A DNA stretch of 64,000 nt. Origin: Paraphoma chrysanthemicola. Lineage: Eukaryota > Ascomycota > Dothideomycetes > Pleosporales > Phaeosphaeriaceae. The stretch is from positions 62,001-126,000 of the forward strand of contig JAGMWG010000018.1 in the NCBI GenBank assembly GCA_020744225.1. Direction: 5' to 3'. The notes under the pieces are model-generated. The model saw nothing but the letters and a program-made list of their open reading frames with translations, had not been told where the DNA came from and ran no database searches. Both the position numbers and the translations under genes were made by a program. Below, piece by piece: positions 33,390 through 45,019 of the stretch (within the stretch, counting starts at the first letter, position 1; each line of letters begins with the position of its first letter).

Positions 33390-34351
33390 ATGGCCGCCCT
33401 CCCCACGTCTCTGTTCCGCTGGGTCGTCCCCGCCGCGATTGGCGCGTCCGTCGTGCAATCGTCCATCTACGATGTCAAGGGCGGAACGCGCGCCGTCATC
33501 TTCGACCGAGTATCCGGTGTCAAAGAGGATGTGGTCAATGAGGGCACGCATTTTTTGATTCCGTGGCTGCAGCGCGCGATTGTGTATGATGTGCGCACAC
33601 GGCCGAGGAATATCTCTACCACAACGGGCAGCAAGGATTTGCAGATGGTGACGTTGACGCTGAGAGTGCTGCATCGGCCGGAGGTGAAGCAGTTGCCCAA
33701 GATCTACCAGGTATGACAAGCCATTTCTCATAACTTATCAGTCTATACAGACCGGCGGGTGCATACCTGGAGTCCTAATGCCGTCTTATCACAAATGTAA
33801 TACATGGCTAATCCACAAATCTGGTGTAGAATCTCGGCATGGATTACGACGAGCGCGTCCTCCCCTCCATCGGTAACGAAGTCCTCAAGGCAATCGTCGC
33901 CCAATTCGATGCCGCGGAACTCATCACCCAGCGTGAAGCCGTGTCCAACCGCATCCGCAGCGACCTACTCAAGCGCGCAAACGAATTCAATATTGCCCTC
34001 GAGGACGTCAGCATCACACACATGACCTTCGGCAAGGAGTTCACCAAGGCCGTCGAGGAGAAGCAAATCGCGCAACAAGAGGCCGAGCGCGCGAGGTTCA
34101 TCGTCGAAAAGGCCGAGCAGGAGCGCCAGGCAAATGTCATTCGCGCAGAGGGTGAGGCAGAGGCTGCGGATACGATCTCGCGTGCGGTAGCAAAGAGCGG
34201 CGACGGCCTAGTGTTGATTCGACGGATCGAGACACAGAAGGATGTGGCGCAGTTGTTGGCGAGGAATCCAAACATCTCATACCTACCCGGCGGAGGAAGT
34301 GGCGGCGACGGAAAGAGCGGAGGAAACTTCCTGCTAGGGTTGAGGAATTAG
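33390..34351 (+). CDS. PHB1: Prohibitin-1, mitochondrial inner-membrane scaffold
   Basis: Predicted 280 residues in two exons, 33390-33710 and 33830-34351; intron 33711-33829 (GTATGA...TAG, 119 nt). The N-terminal hydrophobic anchor (LFRWVVPAAIGASVVQSSIY) is followed by the PHB/SPFH domain (GGTRAVIFDRVSGV, VVNEGTHFLIPWLQ, LTLRVLHRPEVKQLPKIYQ, then NLGMDYDERVLPSIGNEVLK). The C-terminal coiled coil (EEKQIAQQEAERARFIVEKA) mediates ring assembly with PHB2. Length matches yeast and human PHB1 closely. It holds membrane-inserted proteins and shapes cristae. The start is set by the conserved MAALPTSLFRW; the frame is open further upstream but family length argues against it. Confidence 0.95.
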
Positions 34352-37039
34352 AGAGCGATATGGATCGTGTAGTGGAGGGAGAAAATGCATGCGAAACCAA
34401 AAGCAAGGCGTTTGAGCATGACATGTATAATACGAATAAAGGCATGAATACACTTCTCTTCATCAACGATATTTCAAGACCTCAAACAAGGTGGACGATA
34501 TGTGGACTCGCTGTGATATCGGTAGCAGAGGCTAGCTGTGGCATGTTACATACGCACCTGTACATTCCATGGACTTTCCTAATTTCTATCCTCTCCCAGC
34601 TTGCATTGGTACATCAGACTGTACATGTCCAGCTTCTGGTAGCACGGCGCTGTCACGCACCCACTGCACCTCAGCATTTTCCGCCGCTTCCTGCTGTAGA
34701 GGATAGTTTAGTTTTACTTTGTGCGTCACTCTGCTTCATCATATCTAGCATTTATACAGTAGGAAACTCCGCAAGTGGCTCAGCACGAACACTGGCTTTT
34801 CTATCCGACACTTCTCTACTTGTACATCGTCCCTCCTTACTACTGCTTCTTCAGTTCCTTATTTGCTTTGATTTGTTCCAGATGCTTAATTTTATAGTAT
34901 AACGTTGTGTATGTGAAACCACCATCGGAACTACTAGTCGTCGCCTCAGTGCGTTAGAAACGCGGAATTGTTAAAGCGTGGGCAGAACTTTGAGGCTTGT
35001 TTGCATGTTCATTGATTTGCTTATCTTCGTTTCGCTGATCTACTGTGCGGTGCGGGTGCGGTGCTTGGTGCTAGCGACATCATGGAGGCTTGGAGAAAAG
35101 GACCTAGGTCGTTATCTTTCCCAAGCGGTGTGACGTAGTTGGTAACTGACGCACTTCTGAACGGTACTCAGCTCATACGCAGAATGAAAGACTGTAGACC
35201 GATTGAACTTGCTCGAGTCCTTGTACACTTACCTTTGAGTCTGTTCAATCGAATCACATACGAGATACGACCTGTGAAAAGAGCACATTCCCAGCTCATC
35301 TTCCTCCCACAAAAACCCATGCCAATCCATCCCCATCATCCAGACTCCCCAACCTTGCTCCATCGCCCAAACTAAACTAGTCCCCCATGCCTCAGACACA
35401 CTCCCTCCTCTCACGCACACCTCACGTTTGACCTCAGGCTCAACAACGTTTCGGTCACCCAAGCTCCCGGTGCAGAGTACGAAACACAGTACATTCATGC
35501 GTGCAGAGCTTGAGCAACCAAACAAGCATCCACAATTCCTTGGGACCAGACTTCGGATTCGCGCTCGGCATAATCCCGCCTGCATATACAGGTCAGTGCG
35601 TTGTCGGCATGAAGATAGCGCGGACGTTGGCGAAGGGGACGTTGAAGCTTCGGAATTTTCGGAACATTGTGTCGTCGTTTTGAAAGGGACGAGTAGCGTG
35701 GTATTTTATTATCCCTGATCCTAGTGTCGATGCTGATCGAGTTGGGCTGGTGTGTGTGTGTGTGTTGGTGTCCTCGGCTCAGGTTGTCAGGCGTTTCGTG
35801 TGGCGTTGGGATTTGTAAGGTCGTGTTGGGGATGTGTTTGTGAACGAAACTGAGGTATTGAGGCGGGGAGAGGAGGATTCTTCGGCATGTGAAGCTCCGA
35901 AGAGATGTGTTTTGTGAAGCGTGTGTTGAATGGGGAAGGGTGGGCGTGAACATGCTTCGAGAGCTTCGGTGGACCGTATGGGAAAACGTTATGCGGAGAA
36001 AGATGCGAACATTGATAATATTGAGATTGCTCGAGTACGTGATAGGACAGACATGAATAGCAATAGAATCGAAATCGCAGCTCATCATCGAGTCTGTCCA
36101 GTAATTGTTCTGCTCGAGTTGCCGCGACTTTCAGCAGACATGCCGACAAGTCGCGTGCTTCGGCAGACCAGCTGCGAGAGCAACATCGCAAAATCGCACC
36201 CTCTACCGCATTCGGAAGTAGTATTGTAAATGGGTGTCTCAGGCCTAGTCAGCCATGATACACGCTCTATTCATACTCCACCGAGGTCGACTTTGGCCCA
36301 ATGCGGACGTTGAGACGTCATGGTAAGGTCTGTGTTGCAGGTCGTTTCGGATGCCCTGAGGCACGCAGCTGTGGGGGTGCGTTCAAACCTTGTCGCAGAT
36401 CACGCGCAGTAGCGAGGCCTCAGGCGGTTCACGATCGTTTCTGAACATCATCGCATGAACAATCGACCAAAAGCGGAGTGTGAAGGCTGTTTCCCAAGGC
36501 AGCGACAAAACGACGGCGGTCGGTGACGGCAACACGGCATTCCATCGCCAGTTGCCTGGGAGGACTGAGCAGGATAAGGGGACAGAGGGACTGCGCCACA
36601 GACTGATATGAGGTGTGACCTCGGTCTTTCGCACGAGATAGGCTGGAGAGCAGAGTGTTGAGAGAGACTTGTTGCCTGGGGCTTTTGCAAAGTGGCTGTG
36701 TGGCTGTGGCAGCCAATCAGCGCGCGAGTGGCTTTGCAATGCGGCTTGACACCCTTCACGATCTTCCGTTGCAGGACTACGGGTTCAAGGGGTGCCTTCA
36801 CCGCCAGGCTTTCCCAGCCTGACTCCGCCTTGACGATGATGAGTATATACCTCGCGTCCATGACCGCGAGAGGCGTTGGTGTTGCATACGTTGTTCCTTA
36901 CGTCCTCAGATGCTCAAGCCTCGCTTAAGCGACCTCGGCATGGCGATCTTTCAGCGCAAGCAGTCAAACATCCTCCTCACCTTCAAGGTTCTCCAATTTG
37001 TCAATCAGCTTCGGCGACGTGTCCAGCCGCGTACTGCCG
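34352..37039. other. 2.7-kb region without a recognisable gene
   Basis: The longest gene-free stretch of the window, leading to the C2H2 regulator. Frames of 118-197 codons occur on both strands (for example 34360-34902 plus and 35495-36088 minus), but they overlap each other and lack any domain-like pattern or splice partners. It may contain a long regulatory region or non-coding transcripts for the downstream transcription factor. Confidence 0.35.
35750..35765 (+). repeat. (GT)8 microsatellite
   Basis: Eight perfect GT units inside the gene-free stretch upstream of the C2H2 gene. Confidence 0.9.
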
Positions 37040-39598
37040 ATGGGTCCACTAGACACTGCCAGCTTGGCAGCGATGCTCTCGGCCTTAGGGCTGTCAAGAC
37101 GCTCTCAAATGGGCGATCACGACGAAACGCAAAGCCAGGGCACCATGGCCGCGGACGTGTTTGCAAGAGGCGCAAAAACAAGTCGAGCCCTCTCGGGTGT
37201 TCGCCTAAACATGGGCCGGCATTGAATGCTCCCGATTGCTCAGACGCATCTGGCGAGGAGGTGCAACAGTACGTCCAGAGAATCTTGTCGTTTGGTTTCG
37301 CGTGCTAAGCCTGTGGCAAGTGTGCTTAGGTCTGTCGACAACCATCGGACTGCGGTGCAAGTACTGTCGACCGTTGCCGGAGACAACGGACTATTTCTCA
37401 AACATCATAATGCGCCGATCTTTGAGGGCTATTCCCTGAAGCAGACCGTTCAACTACTGGTAGCAGTGACGGAGGCCATCAGCACCGTTGCGGATGCTCG
37501 CTTGCGGTATGGTACTGATTGGCTCGTCGCCCAAGGCTTGGACTTTGGGCTCGACATGGACGAAAACTTCGTTGCCAACTACGAGCACCTGCTCCTGCGC
37601 CTACAGGCGGAGTTGACTCAAGCACTGACGCGTAAGGCTCTCGAAGAACTGCTACGTGGAGGCCACGACAAGAGACAGCGCAAGCTGCTCTCCTGGTTCT
37701 CAGAGTTTGCCGAGAAGCCACGGCCTCTTAGCACTTCCTTCCCATGGACCATCAAGCCCAGTCTGGCAGTGCTGTGGGGTGTATGCTGGATGTTTTACGA
37801 CCGCGATGCCAGCGAGCACGATGGCAGGTCCGATGGCCGTGTGAGGACCGACAGGGTGCTCCAGCAACTAGACTTCCCCAGTGTGCAGTGGAACACACCC
37901 GCATCGTCCGACTGTGAGTCTGCATGTTGATGCTTCCGTTCTCGGATGTGTTTCAGTGCTAATTTAAGTAGACGTCAACTTTGGGCTGGAGCTGATTGGC
38001 GCGCATCCGCAACATGCAGCGCAGCAGCCATCTCCAAACAACGTGCCTGCGGGGCGCAACGAGGTGTTACAGGCACGAAACGCGGATTTCTGGCAACCCG
38101 ATCTCAGCCCTTCTAGTGATGTGCAGTTTAGGCTGCCGAGCCGCCAGGATAGGGGAGCGATTGGCCAGACTCGCTACGGACAGGCACCGCCCCAATTGCC
38201 GAGTAAGTACTAGCTCGTTTCTGAGTCACTCAAGGCTGCAAATGCACTCTACTCATTCTCGTTTCAGCCTGCAGTACGGCGAGGCTAATGGTGCCTAGGT
38301 CAGAATACTTATTACAACGACGGCCTCGAACAGTTCTCGATAACTCCGCCCAGTAGTACCTTTTTGCCTCAGAATCCAGGCTCGCCACTTGCCGTCTATT
38401 CGCATCTTGGCGCCGACAACAGCCTCAACGAGCCTTGGCAACTTCCCTACGCTTCTTCGCCACGGCCAACGCGTCATCTGATCCCATTCCCACAAACCCC
38501 GAGCATTCGAGTTACCGGCACGACGGGAAGCGAAGTTGCTCCGCCACACCTAGGCTTCGTGGCCTTTAGTCCCACTATATATCATCAACCTCAGGCGTCA
38601 CACTTGCAACTGAACACCAATTTTGACAACGCCTACGCTACCTACAACATGAGTTCCCAAATTTCGCCAGAGACTTCGTCGATACAGGTGCCACAGATGG
38701 CCATCAAGCATGAGCGCACGTCTTCAGTGAATTCTATCAACATGCCAACTCCAACGAGCATGTCCGGCCCGCGATCTCCGATGCTCTCTCCCACGTCTGG
38801 CGAGCGACCACACATGGCTACTAGCCCTCAAACTCACAGCCGGCAAATTTCCGAGGATCGCTCTTCGCAAGATGGAGACGAAGACGGATCGCTGCGGAAG
38901 AACAACAGCTACAAGCGGGCCGAGGAGCCGCCGAGAAACCAAGACGGCAAGATGATCTGCAGGCATCCCGACTGCACAGGTCAATTCTTCGACCGAAAGT
39001 GTGAATGGAGGTGAGTTTCATCTGACATCACTAAAATTTGACTTTGCTGACGAAATCTAGTAAACACATGGACAAACATGACCGGCCTTACAAATGCAAC
39101 GTCAAGGGCTGCGAGAAACTCCAAGGCTTCACATACAGCGGCGGACTTTTGCGCCATGAGCGCGAGGTGCACAAGATGCACGGCGGCACCAAGAAATCCC
39201 TCTTCTGTCCATTCCACGACTGCAAGCGCAGCTCAGGCGCCGGCTTCACGCGGAAAGAGAATCTTGCTGAGCACATCCGCCGCGTCCATCGAAGGACGAG
39301 CATGTCAGCGGACATGCACGGCCTGATTATTCGACGCGAGACCATGGAGCGTTCACCAATCGCCGAGAGCCGCCACACCTCAGAGTCACCGTACACACGG
39401 ACCCTCGAGTACCGCGACGATGACGAGCTGTCAGCGCTCAAGCGGAAGCGCGGGTCTGACTCTGGCCTCTCTGATCGCGGCACTGAGGATCTGCGCAACG
39501 AGGTCAAGCGCCTGAGACAAGAGAACGAAGAGAAAGACTCACGGCTACGGCAGCTCGAACAAGCCGTCATGGCGCTGCAGCATCAGACTCGCAGATAG
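37040..39598 (+). CDS. C2H2 zinc-finger transcription factor
   Basis: Proposed six exons: 37040-37196, 37244-37268, 37330-37913, 37972-38202, 38299-39010 and 39061-39598, about 748 residues. The last three introns are well supported by phase and by GTAAGT/GTGAGT donors. The first two are less certain: the 25-nt exon could extend to 37286, because all alternative donors keep the same phase. The N-terminal half (FLKHHNAPIFEGYSLKQTVQ, GTDWLVAQGLDFGLDMDENF) is a conserved-looking helical region I cannot name. Near the C-terminus come three fingers: CRHPDC...H-x3-H completed across the last intron (CEW/SKHMDKH), YKCNVKGC...HEREVH, and FCPFHDC...HIRRVH. A Leu/Glu-rich coiled coil (EVKRLRQENEEKDSRLRQLE) ends the protein. 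It is a nuclear DNA-binding regulator; targets unknown. Confidence 0.8.
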
Positions 39599-41097
39599 CG
39601 TCGTGTGTCTGTCTGACTCCCTTTGCGTCACTGTTGTTGTCTAACCATATACCGTGGAAATAATTTGTTACAGTCATTGTCTAATGCATGGGTGGTGTTG
39701 GAGTCAAAGATAATAGTTGGCGGCAGTGCATTGCAAGGCGCTTATCAGCGACTGGATTCGCTCACACATCTCCTATCTCACATTCGCTTCTTTGTACATA
39801 CTTTGTTTCTCATTTTGTTGCAAAGACGATCACGAAAAAGGCGTGCTGGAACACGCTTACGATGGACGATACCAAGACTGGTGGAAGGAATGGACAGATG
39901 ATACCTCGCTCACTCAGATTGAAAGCACGAATACGTTGGATTTCATAGCCTATTTACTGTACTCTTAATGTGTATAGCAGCCACTCGCTACTTAATCAAC
40001 AATCTTGTAATTTCTACGTTGCCTCACTTGCAGATACTGTCTACTGCTATGCCTTGTTCAGGAAATGTGATGTTGAAATTGGCTTTCAGCCCCCACGATC
40101 ACCGAGCCTTGTGCTCGCCGCCCTCTTGATGCCTAGCACGATCCCGAACGATGCGCGGATGCCTGGCGACTACACGATGTCTCGCGCCGCTAAAGGGCGG
40201 GCTGGTTGCCTGACGCGGCTCGAGTAACGAGGTACCGCATATAGTACATTCAAGCGAAATCTCACGATACAAAACGCCTTCAAGGACGTCAGAAGACCGG
40301 AATGTGTCACCGGGCTGCTAGCTAGAGGAGCACGATGCGAAGGCAGACATCGCTCGCTCGGAACACAATACTCGCCGCGGTGTACCACGGACAAAGCAAG
40401 TTCAGGTATTCGGACTTGCGCTCCAGACTCCGTGGTCCTCCGGCTTACCCACATTCTCCGCCTAGCTAACCAACACTACTGCGCATACTATACGCACAAC
40501 TCTTTCCGAGTCGATCCATACGCTCCATCTCACCCATCCTTCCGCCTGATTCCGCAGGCCTCCTACGCCCGTACACCTGTCAGCCAACTCACATCGACTC
40601 CATACACAGTCACACTTGCTCAACAATTCGTCGCCACGGCGGTTGCGAGATTAAGAGGCAAATTCAGGTAGGAGTCATAGAAAGTGCACGACCAGCCCGT
40701 CTCCAGCATGTTCGCGACGCTGATTGGACGTATGGAGAGCATGTGACACCGTGTGGCGAGCGTGCGTACGCGTTCTGGCTGCCTTGCGGGCGCCGCGGAT
40801 TGCCGCGGGCACAAGGCACGAGGTTGTGGGTATGTTGGGAGTGTGGGACGGGATGGAATGAGATGAGTCTGGAAGGCCAAGTAACTGGCAAGTTGGATTA
40901 GAAATGGTGGGTTGTGGCTGTGCTGAAGATCGATGCAGGGATAGCGGGCTTGGCTAGAGTGGAACAGGACTTGATGCCTCAGGCGGTGGCGATTTGTATT
41001 AGCGTCATTTGTCAGCTTGGAGATTCGTCCGAAGTATGTCGCGAATTCGCACTTTTGAAACTTTAGGGAATGTAATTCGATGACAGAATAGGTTGAT
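39599..41097. other. Convergent intergenic stretch, no gene seen
   Basis: About 1.5 kb between the C2H2 stop and the stop of the oxygenase gene. Short frames only; no repeat or RNA gene recognised. It forms the left edge of the aromatic-catabolism block. Confidence 0.4.
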
Positions 41098-42767
41098 CTA
41101 TTTTGATAGTTGTAGATCCTGGCTATCAACCCAATTGCCGTGCAGTCCTGCCCTTAGTCGGATCGGAAGTTCGATAACTGCTTGTGGCTGTCCAAAGTCC
41201 CTTGTATCGACGATATGTAGCTCGCTGGCCATGGACGCATAATTGTTCACGAGAAAAATGATCCAGCCATCACCTTCTCCCACGTTTGAGCCTTTACGCG
41301 GCACAAATACCGGCTCTTGCACAAGATGTGTGCGGCCGGGAAAGTACTTCTTGATCGCCATGGAGTGGTAATTTAGGTAGCCAATGGAGTTGTATGGCGG
41401 ATGTCCTCCACCCATGCGAGGCATGATTGTTGAGAAGTCGCTTCCAAGAGTTGGGTCCATAAGGTTAAAAAATGCACGCGTGTGTTTCTGTCCAGAGAAC
41501 CTGTCATCAATGCGCGGAAATTCGCAATCCGCGTCGGCAAGGAGTTCGTATGGTGGCAAATCGAGCTCTGAGGATCGAGGGTCGAATTTGTACCGCACCA
41601 GCTTTGCTGCAATTTCCTCGGGCTTGGGCGCATTACCCTGCGCGTCTGGCCACCAGAAAAAGACGTTCTTGTCAGTCAGTGGGAGATCGAATACAATGTG
41701 GCCAGTTTCGTCCTCGTACGCGTTGACAGTATGTCCCGGGAAAGCATTCGGGGCGCGGAACCATCTGACATCAGAGCCACTTGCGCCGCGGCGTGGTAGT
41801 ACCCCGACATAGAATGGAACATCTGGATCCCACTGCCAGTGCTCGCCGCCTTGCTTCATGCGTTCAAGATCGCAAGTCTGCGGTATAATTGGAAAGATGA
41901 CCTAAGAACTTTAGCCCAGGCGATATCACGGCGCGAAGGCTGCCGACATACCCAATTCTTCGTGACAGCAAAGTCGTGTATCATAGCCACAATGGGGGCG
42001 ACTAGCCAGACTGTTTCCGTAAACTTTCCAGAAGGATCGATTGAGAAGTAGCAAACATCTGGCGTGCCGTCGCCTCTAGCCTCATAGCCAAAGCAAACAA
42101 GCTCCTTGGTCTCGTCATCAAGTTTAGGGTGAGCAGTAAAGGTCACACAGGGGAGCTGACCATCGAACGTCTCCAGTCCAATTGTCTCAAGCGTCTCCGG
42201 GTCCAAAGTGTACGGCGGCGAATCTTCTTTACATGCTAGCAGACGGCCATTGAAGTAAAGCACGTTTGTGTTGGCTGTGCTTCGGACCTTGAACTCGACC
42301 GCGTCTGTGAACTTGTTGCGATATTTTCCTGCAGCGCATGAGATACTAGAACAACCAGACCTGGAGAGAGAAGCAAACCAATTAACGCTCTTTGGGCCTT
42401 CCTCTCCCTGACGAATTTCTCTGTTCTCACGTAGCGCTGCTTGAAATGGCATCGCCCGTCACGGATGCGGAAGGCGCTGATGTTTCCGTCGCCATTGAAC
42501 CACTATCGCCATCATGTCAGCCAGTTGTTTCTATGTTAAATGCATATTCCTTCCTTGATCGCTTACCGGGTCGTTGTCAACAAATGGGGGGAACTGTGGG
42601 TCTGGCATGACGCGGTAGAACGTCCCATCAATCTCGTCCGGTATTTGCCCATGATGCGCCAGATTCTGGATCTCGCCCTCAAAGCGACACGGCGTCATGA
42701 ACTCAGAGAACTGGGGTAACTTTTGGAACGCGGTTGGCGCTTTAGCGGATTTGAAATGTCCAGCCAT
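41098..42767 (-). CDS. Carotenoid oxygenase family enzyme, probably stilbene-cleaving
   Basis: Predicted 501 residues in four exons: 42767-42567, 42502-42379, 42328-41952 and 41901-41098. Introns 42503-42566, 42329-42378 (donor GTTTGC) and 41902-41951 all keep frame. It is a seven-bladed RPE65/CCO-type non-haem iron oxygenase with the four iron-binding His in order: TAHPKLD, MIHDFAVT, PGHTVNAYED and LHGNWVD. The N-terminal motifs (DGTFYRVMPDPQFPP, DNDPWFNGDGNISAFRI, KQRYVRTEKFVRER) match fungal lignostilbene/resveratrol-cleaving members better than carotenoid ones; that assignment is from family knowledge. No signal peptide, so cytosolic. Stilbene cleavage would give hydroxybenzaldehydes, which connects to the neighbouring gentisate genes. 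Confidence 0.9.
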
Positions 42768-43743
42768 CTTGCTTTCACACCGTATGATTGTAGAGTATTT
42801 TGACAGGATTGAATATATTGTGAAGGTTTGGACCAGCTAAATAACTGCAGGTGGGCACGTCTATACTTTCTTAGCTGGCTAAGGGACGGCGGATGGACGC
42901 GGTACATGACATGGTTGCACCCAGAGACCACCGTCTTATGCGACACGATGAGCTCCGCTGGCACAGCATTCTAGAGAGTTCTGGTGGTTGAGGGGTACTG
43001 CACTGCCGTCGGCACCTACACATGGCATTAAAGCTGTCCGAATAAGGACTGGCCGGGTTGCGGGAAGGTGATCTTAACTCCCCGAACCGCCTCCGCGCCT
43101 TGTGATTGGATCAAAGTGTGACCTCTTGACAGTAGCGTGACGCGTCACAATTTCAGTTCAATTCTGATATGGCACATCTGCTCCGACCATCGAGTCGATG
43201 GTAGCTCGGCAGTGCGCTGCCAAATAGAACCGGCGATGATATCTGGTGTAAGACACGCCGGATACTGCACCGGTCCCGAAGCAGGTAGTGGCGATCAGTT
43301 TCTGCAAGTGGACGAGGGTTTTTTTTTTTGGGAAGCAGGCTTCGAGCATCAAATTTGGTCAAAATCAACGAATAAAATAGAACTTCGCCAGGCTGCATGG
43401 TATGCGCGCGATTCGAGATTGATGGCGGGCAAGCCATAGAGATGATGCCCGAGGAACATCTCGTGATGGCGCACGTTGCTGAAGACACCAGCCGCAAATC
43501 CGCTTTAGCACACTCGCAATCCAAGATAGGCGTCCAGTAACCGAAGCAACTTCTTTCTCAGCTGCCACATGCTTTGCCGAAAACAAAGCGCGTCTTCGAA
43601 CTCGGATGTATCGGGCCGGAAGGGAAAGTAGGCAAGTGCCCTCTCATGTTCGGCTTCAGTAGTCAGTACTACTGTTCATATTAATCGAGCACTCCAGGTA
43701 GAGTTGCAATCACAGTTTCTATCGTCCCGGAAGATCAGGCAAG
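42768..43743. promoter_or_regulatory. Divergent promoter region, oxygenase / FAH-family hydrolase
   Basis: About 980 bp between divergent starts. It contains one copy of the cluster motif at 43074-43086, followed by CCGCCTCCGCG, and an 11-nt T run at 43319-43329. No coding frame is supported. Confidence 0.5.
43074..43086 (-). promoter_or_regulatory. Cluster motif copy 1 (TTCGGGGAGTTAA)
   Basis: Plus-strand TTAACTCCCCGAA. It shares 10 bp (TAACTCCCCG) with three other copies in the block, and 12 bp with the copy at 51376-51391. It lies 307 bp upstream of the oxygenase start. Confidence 0.5.
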
Positions 43744-44691
43744 ATGCGAGTAGCTTGGACACGACTCATTCGCTTCATGGCGACTGACGGTCGGACCCTT
43801 CGCGGGGAGCCTATTCTCCCTCATCCAGACTTTGATCTCGGACAAACAACCGAAGGAACGCGATTGCAGGCAAAAGTTATCACTGGAGAAGACATTTATG
43901 ATATCACTGGCAAGACCAAAGTTTCGGACGAGATTGTCATAGTCAAGAGGCTTCTCGGGCCGCTGCTACCAACAGACGTCGACATCCTGCGATGTGTTGG
44001 CCTCAATTATGCGAAACATAGTAAGTGTTCTTGAGGAATCTGCCACTGAACATACAGATTTTCTGACCTATGTTAAGTCAGGGAAGCCGGTCGCCAGCCA
44101 CCACCTTATCCGTTCATCTTCTTCAAACCAACCACGTGTATTCACGATCACGATGCCGACGTCGTGATTCCAAAAATTGCGCAAGACGATCAAGCGGACT
44201 ACGAGGGAGAGTTGACGCTCATCATCGGCAAAGATGCAAAAGATATATCTTTGGAAACCGCGCTTGACTACGTCGCAGCTTATACGGTTGGCAACGACAT
44301 TTCTTCCAGAAAGCTGCAGCGCGATCCTAAGCTAGCCGGGGCAGTACCTCAGTGGGGCTTTTCCAAGGGCTTCGACACATTTGCTCCTCTCGGTCCTGCG
44401 CTCATATCTTCCGAGATCATTGGCGATCCCAAAGACTTGCTGTTGCGGACGGTCGTGGATGGAGGAGTACGGCAGGAGGAGTATGTACGCGACTTATTGT
44501 TTGATTGCGCGTACCTTGTGCATTATCTTTCCCAAGGAACGACCTTGCGCAAGGGCTCGGTGATAATGACGGGAACGCCTGGAGGGGTGGGAGCGGGCTT
44601 AAAGCCTCCAAAGTATTTGGTTCCTGGCACGGTGATGGAGGTGTCGATCAGTAAGATTGGAACTTTAAGGAATGGGGTGAAGTTCGTATGA
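43744..44691 (+). CDS. Fumarylacetoacetate hydrolase family protein, probable fumaryl-/maleylpyruvate hydrolase
   Basis: Predicted 296 residues in two exons, 43744-44020 and 44078-44691. The intron 44021-44077 (GTAAGT...CTGACC...AAG) joins NYAKH to IREAGRQPPPYPFIFFKP, the FAH-fold core. Metal ligands are visible as DYEGELTLIIGK (Glu ligands; the acid motif around QADYEGEL) and TVGNDISSRKLQ (Asp). GSVIMTGTPGGVGAGLKPP is the conserved C-terminal motif. The short length and motif spacing fit the acylpyruvase/FAHD1 branch rather than true fumarylacetoacetase of about 420 residues. Next to a gentisate dioxygenase-like gene, the expected reaction is hydrolysis of fumarylpyruvate or maleylpyruvate to pyruvate plus a C4 dicarboxylate; this is inferred from context. 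It converges on the dioxygenase gene with about 330 bp between stops. Confidence 0.88.
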
Positions 44692-45019
44692 GTCGCAGTA
44701 TTGATTAGCTTTTCAGTTCAGCCAAAATCTCAGGCAATCCATCCAGAGCGTCATATGCATGAGGAATCTGAACGCCGCTGTGAAACCGTGATGAAACCAC
44801 GTGGCTTTGCGCATGTGACTCGAATGTATCGATTGACTTTCAAGCTGGCATACAACATATTCAGCATAACAACATGCGTGTAACTTTTGGTCATGCGTTA
44901 CTCAGGGTTGCAATTCAAAGCAACACATCATCTAGAACATGGCGCATCATTGAGCTTGCAGAACAGTATTCATTGTTCAGACTAATCATGTATTTATGCA
45001 TGAAGGGCTTAATGCAGCT
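44692..45019. other. Convergent spacer
   Basis: About 330 bp between the stops of the FAH-family and gentisate dioxygenase-like genes; 3' UTRs, nothing else seen. Confidence 0.4.

Noticed and set aside
34360..36229. Several frames of 99-197 codons on both strands
   Set aside because: They overlap one another, lack any domain or even composition and have no splice partners; treated as chance ORFs in a non-coding region.
36910..37308. 132-codon frame as the first exon of the C2H2 gene
   Set aside because: Its N-terminal part is an unnatural basic sequence; starting at 37040 in another frame and splicing 37197-37243 gives a more natural N-terminus in phase.
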